Below, one piece after another: positions 5,608-5,664 of a stretch of 5,664 nucleotides of DNA. Position numbers and translations under genes: made by a program. Source of the stretch: Butyrivibrio sp. (lineage in GTDB: Bacteria; Bacillota; Clostridia; Lachnospirales; Lachnospiraceae); assembly GCA_024688095.1 (NCBI GenBank), contig JAILEJ010000291.1:1-5664 (forward strand), given 5' to 3'. The notes under the pieces are model-generated. The model made no database searches and had not been told where the DNA came from. It saw nothing but the letters and a program-made list of their open reading frames with translations. Position 1 is the stretch's first letter; each line of letters begins with the position of its first letter.

Positions 5608-5664
5608 ATGAAAGAATTGAAAATATATTATACTTCAGATACACATGGACATATTCTTCCAATA
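5608..5664 (+). CDS. Metallophosphoesterase, 5'-nucleotidase/cyclic phosphodiesterase type (3'-truncated by window edge)
   Basis: Only 19 codons are visible, reading through YYTSDTHGHILPI. The D-x-H pair (Asp11, His13) in a first beta strand followed by G-H-I-L-P is the first metal-binding motif of calcineurin-like phosphoesterases of the UshA/CpdB/YunD group, which remove phosphate from nucleotides, nucleotide sugars or 2',3'-cyclic nucleotides. The catalytic strand begins only about five residues after Met1, so there is no room for a signal peptide and the enzyme is probably cytosolic. Purine-rich AAAGGAAAAAGAG lies at 5588-5600, giving a weak ribosome binding site. Its position after the importer suggests a linked role in phosphorus salvage. 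The fold is well supported; the substrate is unknown from so short a piece. Confidence 0.8.
   Translation, partial: MKELKIYYTSDTHGHILPI

Overview
The window looks like chromosomal DNA from a low-GC Gram-positive bacterium of the Clostridia, most likely a gut or rumen Lachnospiraceae (Roseburia/Butyrivibrio-like). The reasons are strong AGGAGG-type ribosome binding sites, AT-rich third codon positions, a tRNA without an encoded CCA end, a lipoprotein-type solute-binding protein with a long acidic Thr/Ala/Glu linker, and a GH36 alpha-galactosidase of the Firmicutes type. The genus is inference; no taxonomic marker gene is present.

Layout. (1) Positions 1-1462, + strand: the 3' two thirds of a GH36 alpha-galactosidase gene, cut by the left edge. 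(2) Positions 1470-1503: a near-perfect hairpin with A-tract and T-tract that can terminate transcription from both sides. (3) Positions 1511-1583, - strand: a complete tRNA-Pro with anticodon AGG, convergent with the GH36 gene, with its own promoter at about 1596-1625. (4) Positions 1584-1873: an AT-rich intergenic leader containing a perfect 16-bp palindrome and no confidently assignable promoter. (5) Positions 1874-5514, + strand: a four-gene ABC importer operon of the phosphonate/phosphite/phosphate (PhnDCE) family: binding lipoprotein, ATPase and two different PhnE-type permeases. (6) Positions 5608-5664: the first 19 codons of a metallophosphoesterase of the 5'-nucleotidase/cyclic phosphodiesterase kind, cut by the right edge.

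How it works together. The lipoprotein should capture a small phosphorus-containing anion (or phosphorylated compound) outside the membrane and hand it to a PhnE1/PhnE2 heterodimer powered by a PhnC dimer. The phosphoesterase gene just downstream has no signal peptide in its visible start, so it probably acts in the cytosol, and the cluster reads as a phosphorus-acquisition or phosphoester-salvage unit. No C-P lyase or phosphite dehydrogenase gene is visible, so the name phn describes homology and not a proven substrate. Two stem-loops, one between phnD and phnC and one between the second phnE and the phosphoesterase gene, mark the places where transcript levels could step down. The GH36 gene belongs to a separate unit for galactoside use.

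Nothing here is clearly a new biological system. The points most worth a second look are the bacterial tRNA-Pro(AGG), which matches the dominant proline codon of the neighbouring operon (CCT, 22 of 38), the operator-like palindrome before phnD, the two intercistronic hairpins, and the unknown ligand of the importer.
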